A stretch of DNA of 64,000 bases. Source: JBJMQS01 sp045802605 (GTDB taxonomy: Bacteria > Planctomycetota > Planctomycetia > Gemmatales > Gemmataceae). Of the stretch, positions 61,783 through 64,000 are shown one piece after another (the first letter of the stretch is position 1; each line of letters begins with the position of its first letter). The stretch lies in NCBI GenBank assembly GCA_045802605.1, contig JBJMQS010000030.1:62001-126000 (forward strand). The letters run 5' to 3'. The translations under genes were made by a program, and so were the position numbers. A model generated the notes under the pieces. That model was not told the origin of the DNA, made no database searches, and saw nothing but the letters and a program-made list of their open reading frames with translations.

Positions 61783-63282
61783 ATGGATGCGGGCGGCATT
61801 AATGGCGAGCTTGGCCCAGACCCAGGTTTCGACCCGATGACGCCGTCGCACCCACGCCGGCATCCGCCACTGTTCGTCCCGCGGCCCATCGTCGAGCCAG
61901 AGCAATTCGCCGCGCTCCGGCCACCTTCGTATGCGGGGCCGGCAAGCAACTTTCTTGGGGGTGCGCTAGGTTTTCAGGGGAGCAATATCGGAATTAACGG
62001 CGCAGCCGGTGGTGGATTGAATTTGGGAAACTACGGTGGTGCGCTGGGCGTCGGAGGTGCCGGAGGTTACGGCGGACAACAATATTTGGGTGGCGCCAGC
62101 GGTTTTGGAGGCGGTGCGCCAGTGGTGCCGACGAATCGATACGCCCGCCCTTCGATGGCGACATTGCTGCAACAACAGGCTTCCTTGGTCCAAGACGAGG
62201 CTCCCACCATTGACCCCAGTCTCCCCGCGTACGAAAAATACAAACGCCGCCTTTTGGATCAGCGAGGTAAAAAGGAAACGGCCGAGAGCCCGCTCCGCGT
62301 CACATCGGAAGTCACGGAGATACCGCTCGGCGAGCCAGCGCGGTACACGTTGTCGCAAACGTTGAAAATTCCTCGACTCAAATCCGCGCTCGTGCCGTTT
62401 GTAAACGAGACGATCACAGCCAAGCCGATCAGCGTGTATTCCCCTGATATTCATGAAACGCGAGCGCTGCAGGCCTATCGCATCAAGAACACGACTGGCA
62501 AATCCTGGGTCGCCGGTCCAATTTCGGTGGGCCGGGCCGATGGCTACGCCGGTGATGCGCGGCTGACTGACTGGCCCGTGGATGAAGAGCGCATTGTCGC
62601 GTTCGCGCTGGACTCCGGCTGCGAGTGCCAGCGAAGCATGAAAGACGAACCCGAAGAAACAGTCGGCGTGAAGATTGATCACGGGCAGCTTGAAGTCACA
62701 CAACGAATGCGTGCGCACACGCAATACAATTTTCGCCACCACGGTGGGCCCGACCGGGCACTGTGGGTCGAACACCAGGCCGAAGCACATTGGAAGGTCG
62801 TGCAGCCAGCCAAAGCGGACGAACGAACGAAGGATCGCTTCCGTTTCAAAGTCGAGCTAACGGCCGGCAAAACGTCGAGCCTCGAAGTTGTTCTCGAACG
62901 CAAGGTGCCAGTGCGGTACGAGGTTTCAAAAGCGGACGATGCGACGTTAAAAGCGCTGGCTTTTTTGACGGTCACGCCGGCCGCGGTGAAGCAAGCGATC
63001 GGCGAGGTGTTAGCCGTGCGCGAGCGACTGCACCAAACGGGAGTGCGATTAGCCGAGGCCCGGGCGGCACTGGCCGACGCCGGTGAGGAGCAAGCGCGTG
63101 TGCGCACCAATCTGGAGCGAGTTCCGAACGGCAGCAGCAATCAAAAGGATTTGCTCGAAAAGCTAAGCCGGTACGAAACGGCAATCGACGCGGCCCGACA
63201 GAAGATTGTGGCCGCGACGAACGAAGAAAAGGCCATCAAGGAGGAGTTGCGGGCAAAAACTGGAGGATTAACGGCAAGTTGA
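61783..63282 (+). CDS. DUF4139-like protein, probably N-terminally truncated
   Basis: A 499-residue frame. Residues 1-140 are a glycine-rich low-complexity stretch (NLGNYGGALGVGGAGGYGG). The middle (RYTLSQTLKIPRLKSALVPFVNE, SVYSPDIHETRALQAYRIKN, GPISVGRADGYAGDARL) fits the DUF4139 strand pattern. The C-terminal 90 residues form a coiled coil (LEKLSRYETAIDAARQKIV). Family members are normally exported with a signal peptide and an N-terminal part, both absent here. The repeat cluster just upstream may have replaced them. No strong binding site precedes the ATG at 61783. Confidence 0.65.
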   Translation: MDAGGINGELGPDPGFDPMTPSHPRRHPPLFVPRPIVEPEQFAALRPPSYAGPASNFLGGALGFQGSNIGINGAAGGGLNLGNYGGALGVGGAGGYGGQQYLGGASGFGGGAPVVPTNRYARPSMATLLQQQASLVQDEAPTIDPSLPAYEKYKRRLLDQRGKKETAESPLRVTSEVTEIPLGEPARYTLSQTLKIPRLKSALVPFVNETITAKPISVYSPDIHETRALQAYRIKNTTGKSWVAGPISVGRADGYAGDARLTDWPVDEERIVAFALDSGCECQRSMKDEPEETVGVKIDHGQLEVTQRMRAHTQYNFRHHGGPDRALWVEHQAEAHWKVVQPAKADERTKDRFRFKVELTAGKTSSLEVVLERKVPVRYEVSKADDATLKALAFLTVTPAAVKQAIGEVLAVRERLHQTGVRLAEARAALADAGEEQARVRTNLERVPNGSSNQKDLLEKLSRYETAIDAARQKIVAATNEEKAIKEELRAKTGGLTAS

Positions 63283-63303
63283 TCCATCGGCGTCAACGTG
63301 GGC

Positions 63304-63999
63304 TCACCAATCCAAGCCCATCTCGGCCAACGTTTGACGGACCCGGGGCATGTTCCAGACGATGGTCGGCTTCACGTAGCACGCCGCGGCCAGGAGTTGG
63401 CAGTCGGCACTGAACGACACGGAACGGATTTGCCCATCCGGCCCACGCAGCCGGACGAGGCGAGCGTGTGTGTCTGCGTCCATGAGGATGACGCCGTCGC
63501 CGGAGCCGGTGGCGAGCCATCGTCCATCGGGGCTATACGTTGCGGCCCACACTTCGGCGTTATGTCCCTTGAGCCGCCAAGTGGGCTCGGCCGCGGTCCA
63601 CGATTGCTCGGGCAAATCCCAAACGCGGACGAGTTGATCGAAATTTGTAGCCGCCAGCCGTTTACCATCAGGACGGAACGCTACGCTGAGCGATTCGGAC
63701 TCCATTAGGACTGGTTCGCCGATCGGTTCTCCGGTGGTTAAATCCCAAGCGCGGATAGTTCGATCCTGAATGACCGCGACTAGCCACGGACGGTGTGGAT
63801 GAAACGCCACGGCCCGCACCAAAACATCGCCCGGAAGTTTGATGGACCTTACTTCGTGCCAATCGTTGGTGTCCCAAATCTTGATGTCGCCCGCGCCGGT
63901 GGCGGCAAATTTCGAATCCGAACTGAACGCGGCGCACCAGACCATGGCGTCATGCGCTTCAATCGTGCGGGTCACGTCCAGCGTCTGGGTATCGCGGAC
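63304..63999 (-). CDS. WD40-repeat protein, C-terminal part (5' end outside window)
   Basis: The frame is open to the right edge, so only the last 231 residues are seen. Five WD40 blades are visible: AAFSSDSKFAATGAGDIKIWDT, VAFHPHRPW with TIRAWDL, VAFRPDGKRLAATN with LVRVWDL, ATYSPDGRWLATGSGDG, and a last blade ending in VWNMPRVRQ. The final LAEMGLDW is typical of planctomycete WD40 proteins, often serine/threonine kinases. Whether a kinase domain lies upstream cannot be seen. Confidence 0.88.
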   Translation of the reverse strand, partial: VRDTQTLDVTRTIEAHDAMVWCAAFSSDSKFAATGAGDIKIWDTNDWHEVRSIKLPGDVLVRAVAFHPHRPWLVAVIQDRTIRAWDLTTGEPIGEPVLMESESLSVAFRPDGKRLAATNFDQLVRVWDLPEQSWTAAEPTWRLKGHNAEVWAATYSPDGRWLATGSGDGVILMDADTHARLVRLRGPDGQIRSVSFSADCQLLAAACYVKPTIVWNMPRVRQTLAEMGLDW

Positions 64000-64000
64000 T

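Overview
The window reads like a planctomycete chromosome or large replicon. The surface protein at 38408-40315 begins with an LDDRIVPS-type motif and carries FG-GAP-like GGGPHV repeats. The WD40 protein at the right edge ends in LAEMGLDW. There is a short-form AMP nucleosidase, and hairpin-rich intergenic repeats are scattered through the right half. These are family resemblances, so the assignment is an inference. The left 38 kb is a mosaic of mobile and decayed DNA; the right 26 kb looks like ordinary chromosome.

Region 1 (1-10.7 kb) is a plasmid-type module: the end of an Mrr-like nuclease, an AbiEi/AbiEii toxin-antitoxin pair behind a promoter embedded in an inverted repeat, a MobF relaxase-helicase, and an overlapping parA / ribbon-helix-helix / repA operon. 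Downstream of repA lie four 21-bp iterons, three DnaA-box-like sites and an AT-rich stretch, which make a convincing origin. A 270-bp word-repeat tract lies upstream of parA and may be the centromere.

Region 2 (10.7-28.6 kb) is a graveyard with islands. Relics include an OLD-like AAA/TOPRIM ATPase, a DDE transposase tail, a MauE-like gene, a SLATT gene and an RHS gene. Intact genes include a membrane-anchored alpha/beta hydrolase, an astacin-motif protease, a 1240-aa lipoprotein, and a GC-rich four-gene cluster (MauE-DUF1573 fusion, 10-cysteine exported protein, C-terminally anchored protein, DUF1573-like protein). That cluster is the best candidate for an undescribed system. Three copies of a nested-hairpin repeat (GGGCGATGG / CGGCGGCG) punctuate this region.

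Region 3 (28.7-38.3 kb) is a defence/mobile island around a tRNA-Lys: an HTH protein, two DNA methyltransferases and a convergent restriction-like endonuclease, an IS1-like element truncating a HEPN-like gene, an HTH-ImmA/IrrE two-gene operon with a 24-bp operator-like palindrome, and a HigA-like antitoxin next to a broken HigB-like toxin.

Region 4 (38.4-64 kb) is chromosomal. It holds a surface repeat protein, an aldo/keto reductase, a hybrid histidine kinase, and an eight-gene minus-strand operon for cyanophycin (synthetase, two cyanophycinases, isoaspartyl dipeptidase, arginine-decarboxylase-like enzyme, two membrane proteins, a JmjC-type cupin). It continues with a glycosidase, AMP nucleosidase, DUF1003 protein, methyltransferase, FAD oxidoreductase, PQQ-like propeller, and a WD40 protein cut by the right edge.
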